The notes below the pieces were generated by a model. It saw only the letters and a list, made by a program, of their open reading frames with translations, was not told the origin of the DNA and searched no databases. 64,000 nucleotides of DNA from the NCBI GenBank assembly GCA_000310025.1, contig FN649740.1, positions 5,680,121 to 5,744,120 on the forward strand, written 5' to 3'. The stretch is from Ectocarpus siliculosus (taxonomy: Eukaryota > Sar > Phaeophyceae > Ectocarpales > Ectocarpaceae). Below are positions 1-10,113 of the stretch, one piece after another. Within the stretch, counting starts at the first letter, position 1, and every line of letters starts with the position of its first letter. The translations under genes and the position numbers were made by a program.

Positions 1-160
1 TTTTACCCCCCCCCTTCCGGTCCCAGGCCCCCCCCCCCGGATGTTTGCCATTGGGGTTGGGTTTTGGTGGCTTGGAAAGGAGGTTGTAAAACATGCCCCC
101 CCCCCCCGGTGTTTGCCATTGGGTTTTTGTCGCTTGGCAGCGATGTTGTAAAACAAGCCG
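1..160. repeat. Poly-C tracts with a two-unit tandem repeat
   Basis: Runs of 8 to 13 C alternate with two imperfect units of about 60 bp. Each unit contains GTTTGCCATTGGG and ends in GTTGTAAAACA. No coding signal is visible. Confidence 0.6.
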
Positions 161-1354
161 ATCACTTCGTGGGCTCGGCCACCAGGTTACCGCTTTGTTT
201 TTCCCTGTTTTGTTTTGGGCGGTGACCATACCATAGCGGTGGTCGAGTTCATCATGCTGTGCGGGGTCGAGAACCTTCACTCCGCGCAAAGGGGATACTC
301 GCACCACGTTGTGTTGTGTTGGTCAAGCACCCTCGAGGCAGTTACACAGTGCTTGTAACTGTCTATGGAAGTGAAGGCACAAGAAAATAAATTAAGTCGT
401 GCCCAGCTGTCATCCGCACGCAAGGAAGTAGGCACAAGATGCCGAACACCCTTAACAGGATGCAGCGCACCCTTCATGCGATTCGCCGAATACCTCACGA
501 CGCTTCGCGCTTGGTGATGTGAGAACCTGGTCGGGTGAGAACCCGGCGTGCTCCGTCCCGGCTTTGTAGGGATGCGAGGTCAATGGTCTAACGACTACGG
601 CATGCACGACTATGAGTACACCCCCGCCCCTGCTGTTCACTGCATAGTACTGCCACACATCTCGGACAACCACATGCTCTCAGCTGTTGTACGGGTTTGA
701 TGGCACTCTCCACCGCCTCTCTTGAGGGCTTGATGAAGTGGATTGTCCTCAGACATCAAAATACAGGAATAAGAAAATACGCTACTTGTAAGGAGTAAGA
801 GAATCGGGAGGATGCGACAGTCCAAAGGAATAAGAAATGCAATTTAAGAAAATGGACGACTTGGGCCGGTACTTCGACCCAAAAAAAGGGATTGAGGCTC
901 GGCCCGATTTTGACGTTTCCTAACGTGCTCTCTTCCCCCGGCCTACCCCCCCTCCCTGCTGGGGTGGGCCGAGGTCCGTGAGTGGACTTAGACTTCGAAG
1001 CACCACCCAACAAAGACGGATACACAGTCCCTAGCACTGATCAGAAGGGGATCCTGAGTTTGGCGGCCGGGAACTACCGCTGTCGTAAGATCGGGGTAGC
1101 TCACGACCTAGCCGACTTGGGTAGCTGCAAATGAGACTGAACCCAGACGCCCCAGCTTGGACACCGGGGCCATGCAGCAGCAGAGAACACGGTGACCACC
1201 GTGGGGGTATGCACCAGAGAGGGGAAAGGAGAGGGTCCAGAGCTGGAGGGCCGCACCGTTCCGGGACAAGACAACTCGCTGGAACAAAAGGCAAGCACCG
1301 GGGTAACTTGTACGTTAGCCCGAGAGTCCGCAGAAAAATTAAACAACATAAAAA
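161..1354. other. Unassigned DNA upstream of the LINE
   Basis: Short open frames on both strands show no recognisable domain. Part of it could be the 5' UTR or a lost ORF1 of the LINE that follows. A basic, proline-rich 75-codon frame at 1131-1358 is too short and featureless to call. Confidence 0.4.
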
Positions 1355-2333
1355 ATGAGGGCACGGAGGAGGAAAAGTAGGGGACGGGCGAAGCGTAGGC
1401 TTGCTAAGAGAGCAGCACGCACCGCCCGAGAGAGACAGCAGGGTCGACTTCTTAGGATAGTAACCTGAAATGTGCGGACTCTGGCTGTAAACGGAAAGAA
1501 TGGGTGCGGGCGAGCCTTCAGCATCCTACACGAGGCAGCGAAGCAAGATGTATCGGTGGTAGGGCTGCAGAAGACCAGGAGGCCAGGTCAAACGGAGTTC
1601 GCAGCAGCGGGTTTCCGAGTGTTCTGCTGTGGTACGGAGAAGCGTAATATCCATGGTGTGGGCATAGCCGTTAAAGAGTCACTGTGCAAGACCTCCACTT
1701 TCACCACGAACTATGTCGATGAACGCCTCATGGCCATGAGGTTTGAGATGACGGGCCACCGCGGAGCTGTCAACTTCGTTGCTGCGTATGCCCCAACCGA
1801 GGTCGCTGCCGCTGACAGCAAGACAGAATTATGGGGAAAACTTGACAGTCTCATGCGGAGGATTCCCTCCAAAGAGTGCGTGTATATCCTGGTGGACGCC
1901 AATGCTCGGACGGGAGAGAGGATGGATGGGGAGGACGAGGGCATCATGGGGATAAACGGGCGTGATGAGCTAAACGAGAATGGCAGACTACTGCTGACCT
2001 TCGCAGCGGAAAACAAGCTAGCACTCGCGAACACGTTCCTCGAGACACGCAAGGGTGGGCAGAATATGGGACACCTACAACGGTGCGTCAGAGACCGACC
2101 GCTGGCGCCTCGACTACATTCTAACGTGGCAGACACACCGCGGCCGAGTGTCTAACATGGTTGTCATCCCCCAGCCGGTATACCCAGTCAAGGCGGACTC
2201 AGACCACAACATGGTGATAGCCACCGTCAACCTCGGTGGCAGGCTTGCCCACAACCGAGCAGTCCGGACCAAACCGAAATGGAGGCAGTTCGACGATGAG
2301 AACTGCAGGTCGAAGCAACGCGATGGGACGTGA
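1355..2333 (+). pseudogene. LINE endonuclease domain, broken
   Basis: An ATG at 1355 opens a very basic leader followed by the endonuclease (EEP fold). Readable family motifs are NVRTL, YAPTE, the GDFNA-like block as VDANA, LDYIL and SDHNMV. An in-frame TGA at 1466-1468 sits where the family normally has Trp in WNVRTL. The usual catalytic Glu of the LQETR motif reads Lys (LQKTR). The frame changes between about 2055 and 2150, and the C-terminal part continues in the next frame to 2333. The enzyme nicks target DNA in active LINEs; this copy cannot. Confidence 0.8.
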
Positions 2334-4607
2334 CTACGCGGTTCTTCCTTAACCTCGACCTACAGCAGGGCGAACGAGCGATCACCACCCCGGAGAAGGC
2401 GGCCGAGTTCACCAATGCTCTTCTCGAAGCGGCGAGGGCGATACGACCCGAGGAACCGCGGAGACGACGCACGCCGAAATGGTGTGAGACCCCTGAGACA
2501 AGAGCAGCATTGGAGGAAGCCCTCACCAAACGGCGGGAAGCGCGCTGAGCGATGAAGGACAAGTTGAACACAACATCGAGGAGGGCCCTCAAAGCAGCGT
2601 GTAAGGGAGTGGCCGCAGCAGTCGAAACGGGCATATATGCCCACCTGGACAAATATGTGACGGGACTCGAAGCGATCTACAAGGACCGCGATATGCGAGG
2701 CCTCTACCAACATCTCAAGAGATCAGTGGGGCTCAGTGGGAGACAAGCGGGAGGACAGCAGCCCGTTGCTGACGAGAATGGCGTGCTGCTCCGGAGAAAG
2801 AACGACATCCTCCAGCGATGGGCGAAATTCTTCGGCACCCTCCTCAACACCAAGTCCCCCACCCATCATCGAACAAGTGACGCAGCGACCGGTGACACGT
2901 GCCACTCGACGCTTGGGAGCGGTGCCAGACCTCGAGGAAGTGGAACGGGCAACGAAAGGACTGCAGAACTGGAAGGCACCCGGCCATGACTCCCTCCTTG
3001 CAGAATTGCTCAAGATCGACGTCGACAACGAGAAACCTATCGTTCTGGAGCACCTCCGTGACATCCTCGTTGAGATGTGGAACGGAGGAGAGATCCCTCA
3101 AGAGTGGAAGGACGCAACCATCAAGGTGTTGTACAATAAGGGTGACCGGTCCAACCGCAACACCTTCAGGGGGATTTCGCTACTATCTTACGTAGGCAAG
3201 GTCCCCATCAAGATCATCACCAACCGCCTAAGCGCTTTCTGTGAAACCAACTACATCCTCCCGGAAGAACAATGCGGGTTCCGACCTGGGCGATCCACCG
3301 TCGACATGCTGTTCGTCGTGCGCCGACTCAAGGAGTTGGGGCGGAGAAGGAAAATACCACTCTCCATGTGCTTCGCCGACCTGAAGAAGGCGTATGATTC
3401 GGTTGACCGAGAGCTGATGTGGAAGGTCCTGGCCAGGGCCGGGATTCCTGATGAGATAATCACCGTCATCCGCCAATTCCACGACGGAATGCGGGCCCGG
3501 GTGCGCATGGACGACGGAGAGTTTTCGACCTGGTTCTTGGTCACACAAGGCCTACGAAAAGGGTGTGTGCTGTCCCCACTGCTGTTCAATATCTTCTTCG
3601 CCGCGGTCATCGAGGTCGTTGCCATTCGATTCAGCGAGTATGATGTTATTCTGGAGAACCTCGTGTACCTGGAGGAGGAGACGGGAGCGGGGGCAAATAC
3701 ACCACTTGACCGAGTGCGGAGGGCGGTATGGGGGATGTTGTATGCCGAGGACACCAGCCTTGTATCGAGGTCTGCCGAAGGACTGGCGAGAATGAAGACC
3801 GTCATCGTGGAGGTGTTCGGGGAGTTCGGGCTGACGGTGTCGGAGAAGAAGACGGAGACGCTCCTATTGCGCGCAAAGGAGAAGCACACAACAACACCAC
3901 CGCCCCCCCGGCCGCCACCGCTGATCATCGAGGCAGCAGGGCAGAGGTATGCCCAGACGCCTGAATTCCGGTACCTAGGTGGCCTCGTCAACGAACATGG
4001 CGACCTCACCCGTGAGATCAATTACCGGAGCAGAACGGCGTGGGCATGCGTCAGGAGATATGGCCAGGAGCTCTTCGACAGGCCGAAAGCACCGTTCCGA
4101 CTGAAGACTCGCGTGCTCCAGGCCGAGGCGATGGAGGCTCTGCTGTACGGCTGCATGACATGGGCCCCACGTCAAGACCAATACCGGACGTTGCGGACGA
4201 TACACCACCGACTGCTCCTGCGAGTTATCGGCTACCAACGCAAGAAGGGCACCTACCGGCAGCTTTCCTACGCGCAGACCCTGAAGAGGGTACGGTGCCA
4301 GAGCATGGAAACCACTATCCGGCAACGGCGCCTGCTGTTCGCGGGAGCGCTGGTAAGGCAGCCAGACGGACAACTCCCGAAACGGGTGATGCTTGGCGAA
4401 CTGGTTGGGGGGGAGGGTCCAGGCAGGGGGAAACCGGAGCAAAACTGGCAGATGTGCCTGAAGGACGACCTCAAGGTGTTCGAAGCAGGGCACGGATCTA
4501 CGGACGCCGAGCCATGCTTCTTCGGAGTCCCGGAAACAACTTGGATGGCAGCAGCGAAGGTGGACCGGGGGGTACCGTGGCATTCAGGGGTACTGCAGGG
4601 AGCTTAG
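2330..4607 (+). pseudogene. LINE reverse transcriptase, broken
   Basis: The linker before the RT is readable in one frame at 2330-2548, stops at 2546-2548, resumes at 2552 and shifts frame near 2860. From there one long frame runs to 4607. RT blocks in order are WKAPGHD, the GFRPGRSTVDM block, FADLKKAYDSVD, QGLRKGCVLSPLLFN and the active-site box at 3741-3752. That box reads YAED instead of the usual F/YADD, so one catalytic Asp is Glu. The C-terminal region (HHRLLLRVIGY) is shared with the fragment at 38.6-39.1 kb. Proline runs and the lesions suggest an old insertion. Confidence 0.85.
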
Positions 4608-5348
4608 AGGGTCATGGCCTCCTGGCACAAGAAGGAAGAGGAGGCTAGCCGACAACGAGCGCTCAAACGAAACAAGAAGACCGACAACAACACGGACACG
4701 GCAACAACCACGGGGGTGGGAGGGGTACAGCAAGCGGCCGAGACGGCGAGGAAAGGCAGGAAACGCGAAGAGGCGGACCGCGTGGCGCGAAACACCGTGC
4801 CGAAATGAACCTCTTGCTTAACTTATCCCCCCCCCCCCGGCATTGCACCATTGCACCAACCCCCGCGAGCGATGACGTACATGGGCTGGCTCGAGTGGCC
4901 CGCTTTGTCTTGTGTTGTTTTGTGCTGTTCTGTTTGTTTGTTTGTTGTTTGTCGCTAAGGCGTGTGTCTTTCTCTGTCTTTTCTTTCCTCTCTTTCCCTT
5001 TGCTTCTCTCCATCTGCTCTCTTCCTTCCTTTCTATTTTTCTTTTTCTTTTTGTCTTGCTCTCTCTTTTTCTTTTTCTTTTTTACTCTTTCTATCTTTTT
5101 CCAATCTAGGATTCCCTCGCATATCGTGCAGAAAGGCGAGCGGAGTGGCCTAGACTATCTGTCGTTGACTTTTGTTGGCTTGCGGACCCTTCGGGTCCAT
5201 TTTATTTTCGTATGCCTTTTTTGGGTAAGTTAGCCTGTAACCACGGGAATCGACCCCGTCAAGTGTTCGACTAGTACGGACAGCAGAAGGTTCTGAGCAG
5301 AGAGAACGGAACGGTTTTTAATGTGAAGACAATAACTGCGGGCGCTAT

Positions 5349-5935
5349 TGTAGACAGACGCTGTGGTGCTGTGGCTCCCTGCTGGGAAGGTATGCGGTAT
5401 GGGATCATTTTCTTCCAGCCTCTTCTTTGTTGGTGGCAAGCCCTTCAATTGTTGGCGGGTGTTTCCATCTGTCTTTGTTTGCCTCAATAGGGGATGTTAC
5501 CGGTACAATTGTAGTAGCATTGACGAACTCCTTCTTGTTCGGTTGGTTGGTCGTGGGGGATGTATTCTGTGTGCTTGATTGAGTGACTGAGTGCATTCGA
5601 TGTACAGATTGCCGTAGAAAACATGAGTCCTTTATACCGCATCTCGACGGTACGATATACAGACATGAAAAATGGCAATTGGTACCTACCGGACCCTCTC
5701 AGCAAATCTTAACATACAGTTCGACACGTGGCCGGAGGATACCGGTATCTTGCGGAAGCACGCAATTTTACGCCCAAAGCAGGTTTTAAATCGTTGATGT
5801 CGCACCGGGTGCGTTAACACCGATACCGGTGCGGAAATGCAATTAAATCATGCAGTTCTCGATATTTTTGCGCACCCCGGTGCCATATCACCGATGGGTG
5901 CGAAATCAACGATGGGTGCCATAACACGCACAATT
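5349..5935 (+). repeat. Dispersed repeat family R1, copy 1
   Basis: About 590 bp that recurs in the same orientation at 14655-15215. Both copies share CAGACGCTGTGG near the left end, the middle stretch around TTCCATCTGTCTTTG, and a right end made of GCACC...GGTGC blocks ending near CCATAACACGCAC. No long open frame fits both. It is probably a non-autonomous element or LTR-like remnant; its ends are approximate. Confidence 0.65.
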
Positions 5936-7264
5936 ACGACAGTTGGTACCGTGGGGGCCCCGGTTTAGCGACCCCTAGTGTCATAACGAAATATGGTCGC
6001 TACTACGGGCAGTCGCTCAACCGGGAGCCTCACGAGCGGTCGTTAAACCGGGAAAAAGCGCCATTTCATGGGACTAAAGGTTGTGTTGCAGAAATCTTCT
6101 TGGCCGGGTCTGTGCGTCGTATTGCAGCAGTCACATGAAGGTAGAGGAAGAAGAAGCACCATAGGGTGGACAGCCGGGGAGTAGTTCCTATGCGGTATGT
6201 TGCATTCCAATCAACCAGCAAGCTGTTGTACCCTCCGAAGCTTGTAGGAAATGTCTCAACAACAATTGTACAGAGGATGCCTTGTGTCTTTTTATTTTCC
6301 CGTATGCTGAACAACCTGTCCCTGTGTGCACAAAGAACAACACAAATAAACACGTAGAAGTCCGGTCTGCGAATTACGAGAAAACAAAGGCGGGAAGGGG
6401 GAAAACGTCATGGCAACGTCCCCCAAAAACAAAAACAAAAAGCGCCCCTACATGGCACGGAGAAAGTTCGCGAACGCCCAAGCGGCAGTGGGGGGTGGAG
6501 TCCGCGGCCGCGCGGCGGTGTTGGGGCGCGGGGGCGCCGCGAAAATAACCAGTCTCCGCTACCAAAAGATTTCTCCTACATGGGCTAGGTAACGGGTGGG
6601 AGTGGGACGTTTCTTGTTGGACACGTTCCCCTCAGCTACCGCTTGTTTCTTATTATGTTATGGGAGTATCGCACGATCATGTTTCTTATTGGGACGTTAG
6701 TTTGTTGTGGCCGAGATTGAGCTGTGTTTGTTTGCCCTTTTTTCTCATGTTTTATATATATTTGAGCTTTTTTTTCTCTGCAGATTTTCTTTATTGCGGG
6801 CCCGTTCTGTACACTGAAGCAGTAACGAGCACGGAATATAGATGGGAAATACCGCGGGTGAATTGTACGAAAAAAAGTTGTTCCCTAGCATTCACACTAG
6901 ACTACAAAAAGGAACGGTCAGACTCCCTCCCCTTTGGGTGCTTCCCGATACAACAACTGCTGTGGCCGCAGTACTCAACGTTTCGAAAGAACAAGAGGTT
7001 CAATGTATATCCCTTTGGCAATAATAATAGATGGGTGCCGGGCTACGGCGTGGCCTGTGACCTGTGGATCACGGGAGCTATTTTTGGGTCTCGCTGTCCA
7101 ATTCAAGTCGGCGATCTGGTCTGAAACACCCACGCACGCACACAACGCGAGCGAGACGCGAGACTAGAAGGGAAGGCATTCGAGTTCTTACCGCTTAGGT
7201 CATTCAAGAATCAAGGAAAAAACACTTGCTGGTTCCCAACTGTGTTTACTGCTGTCCGTCCTTG
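5936..7264. other. Unassigned intergenic DNA
   Basis: Only short, composition-driven open frames appear here, with a GC-rich patch at 6470-6545. No domain, tRNA or repeat unit was recognised. Confidence 0.4.
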
Positions 7265-7738
7265 CTTAAGATCCTCGTACAGTACTGTAAGCCCAAATGG
7301 AGACGCTTTGGGGACACAGCACTCAAATGCCTATTTACCGCGCTGCCGTAGTCACCCTAGGCCCCGCTGTGTGCAACGCACGTAAGAACCCTTGGTCTAT
7401 CGCGCTTGGCTGAGTGAGGTGGTACGCTGCGTGATGTGCTGTGTGACTACTCTCCTGGGCCCCTGACTTCCTGTACACATCTCTCAACCCGCCTGCCCCC
7501 TAGATCGTAATACTGTACATCGTCTTGTACTGGAAATTCAAAGACTTGGCTTCAATGAAAAGTGTCCACACGTGTTTTGGGGACACTTTTCATGCGGAAG
7601 CCAAGTCACCCTTTGTCTGGCAAGAAGCTCAGAGTATTTGGAGGGACTGTAGTCGAGCCCCTCGACCAATGGCTGACAAACATTATTGCGACATTTTTTT
7701 GCGGAGGGACTGGGTACTACGTATGTACATGTAGGAGG
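7265..7738 (+). mobile_element. Non-autonomous element family R2, copy 1
   Basis: About 470 bp matched in reverse complement at 36920-37325. Shared landmarks are GTGCAACGCACGT, the hairpin with arms CTTGGCTTC/GAAGCCAAG, CACCCTTTGTCTGGCAAG and a right end with GACTGGGTACTAC. There is no coding capacity. The size and internal palindrome suggest a non-autonomous DNA transposon, but the terminal repeats are too degenerate to define exactly. Confidence 0.6.
7545..7605. repeat. Long hairpin inside element R2
   Basis: The left arm starts CTTGGCTTCAATGAAAAGTG and the right arm ends CTTTTCATGCGGAAGCCAAG, pairing over about 23 bp around a 12-base loop. The copy at 37.05 kb keeps the outer arms but has a collapsed inner part. 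Confidence 0.75.
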
Positions 7739-10113
7739 TGCCAAACTTTGCTTGCGAAACGAGCGAGCCCGACATCTTTCTCGTTGTCCGAGCACGAACG
7801 GGCCGGATCTTCGGTGTAGTACGTCAGAAGCCGAAAAAGGCAACATGGCACGCCGGCTGCGGCAGTGCTCGCAAACACGCTTAGCTCCCGTGTGCAGCGA
7901 CGCGTGCAGCCACGCGTGCATAATCAATCAAGTAAAAACAAATCTTCAACAAATTTTGAGTGAAAGAAAAGGTGTGGTGTGCTTGGCCTCTTGAGTTACA
8001 CGTGATGGTAGAACCTTGAAGGCTGTCACCCTTACTCACTGAAGTCCGCCTGGGTGAGGTTGCTCTCACTCACATCGCCAGATATCATGAATCGAAACGG
8101 CGAGGGTTCCAAGGAGCAAAACGAACGCGCGAGACGGCGGCAAAGGACAAACAACTTGTTCGATAAAGTTGACTCTTGCGGACATACGGTTGTAATGCAC
8201 ATGGTCTCTCATCGCGCTATCTCGCTGTCCTGCAGTTTTAGATGCAGAGTCAAACGTAGCGACAGTCTCAACAGATAACCAAACTACGCGGCCACAGACG
8301 GAAAAACATTGTCAGAGGTGGAAGCCACGAAGTTTTAGCTTCACTCTTGACATGGGAGGTCAGAGGTTGCTTGGCGTATGATCCCCTTTCACGCCCATGT
8401 TTGCGATTTTGTTGTGTACAGGCCAACATGTCTTCTTTTTGTGTTGAAACAAAAAAGAAACAAGCCTGGTCATGGATCCATCACGCTGTTGCCTAGCACT
8501 GTGGTATTTTGGGCATCTCAGCCCCCCAATAGTGGCAATTTCAAACTCGTGGCCGCACACCTCTTCCGCACTGCGCACCAATCCACACACAGCACTGTGA
8601 CGGGCTGGACTGATGCACCCGGGGGGGGGGGGCGGGGGTGTTCGACGTTTACATGGTTGCTCCAGTCGGGGTCGTGCACTTGTTGTCTATGTGTTCTGTT
8701 TGTTGTGTTGAACCCCATCCGGCATGGGGCCCGCCGGAAAAATGTATATTTGCGTGAATCTACTGCTGCTGTGTGGTTTGCCTAGTTTTATCAAGCTGTC
8801 TACTTAGTCTACTCGTAAATATATGCAGTTTGTGACTACAGAACGTATCGCAATCGCTTGGGCAAGCAAGTATTGTGTTCCACGTGGTGGGCCGAGATCG
8901 GGGTGTTGTCATTCGTGTTGTTGACAAACTGACTGCTGAATTTCGTTTGTATGTCGTTATGAGATGCCGAACCACAAAGAAAGGGGCAACGTAGATAGGC
9001 TAGTGGTACCGCCGCGCCCAACACACTCACGCGACACAAACCCTACACATTCAATGAACAACTGTCGGTAGGGTGCACAGCTTTTCTCTTCAATAGTGGA
9101 AAAAGCACACCACGCTTCGGGTGTCAATAGTGGTAAATGCCACGATAACGGAATAGTGGTACTGCCCTGAACAATGGCATAATGATCGTCTGCCCGTAGG
9201 TGCCACTATATCGGGATGCTTGCTGCTGTACGTGCTTGTTTACAGGCAACTTGACGACTTTTGCCATTTTTGTCAGAGATGTTTCTCAGAGAGAGCCATC
9301 TACACGCCGTGCTCGTTGCTTCTTCAAATTACCGTTTTGCTTGGGGTTTTGTGTGACGAAGGCTACCGTAGTAGGATCAGGCCAACTTACAGCCCACTTT
9401 CAGCTGGCCGGCTAATGCAGGCAACAAGCTTTTCGCGTGCTTGTGTGGGGTGCGCTCTCTGCTTTGCCTCAAACAAACGGATTAGGAAGATCCAGTCTAT
9501 TTATTGGCCGAAATGACTGCAGTGGCATCCCCAGTGCCTAGCTTTTTCGCACCAGAAAAACGTGCTTGGTGGAGGTGACATACATGTGGTGTTTTTGTCA
9601 TTTAACAGCTGCTGGTACCACTGATAATTTCAGTGTAACGGCTTAAATAGACCATAAATAGGCCCGGTATCCAACCGGTTTTCTTCCCACTCACTGCTGT
9701 AAAGACTTCAACACATCCCCTTCCACTATCATATTATCTCGAATGGGTACAGTCGACCCCGCTTTAAACACACGCATGGTTTTTTATTTGAGAAGACCGT
9801 GTTAATGAGATGTTGTTGGTACGGAGAAGTGTCTGCAAGATTCCGGGGGTGATAGCTCACCGTCCCCGGGGTCAGCGGAGGCAAACCATGTGCCATAGGA
9901 CACGCAATTGCAGCACGGAAATCCCGAAAAAAAAAAACTTGACGATCACAACATTATATACCCCGCAGAGATTCTCCCACTCTCAGTCGGCTCGCTGGGC
10001 GGAGCACGAGTTTCTCCAAGCTTTCTGTCACTCCCCCCTAGCAGGTGTAAAGCGTCTGCCTGCACGACAACCAACCGCTCCGTTTTCCCCGAATATCTTT
10101 TTTCGGTACTAGG
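7739..10113. other. Upstream region of the fusion gene, no gene seen
   Basis: Contains a poly-G stretch near 8621-8636 and a degenerate patch at 9090-9215 with repeated AATAGTGG and GCCACTATATCGGGA, matching the palindromic patch at 41.1 kb. A TATATA at 9955-9960, about 155 bases before the start codon at 10114, is a possible core promoter element. Nothing else could be supported. Confidence 0.35.

Larger units (their letters stand above)
1355..5335 (+). mobile_element. Decayed non-LTR retrotransposon (LINE)
   Basis: The element carries an apurinic-type endonuclease region followed by a reverse transcriptase, the standard ORF2 order of APE-type LINEs. After the RT stop comes a pyrimidine-rich 3' UTR (4960-5100), then a segment ending near GTGAAGACAA. 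The same 3' segment occurs inverted at 37.8-38.3 kb, where it is followed by a long (AAC)n tail, which sets the 3' end here at about 5335. Several stops and frameshifts make this copy inactive. The 5' end is not resolved. The clade cannot be assigned by eye. Confidence 0.85.
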
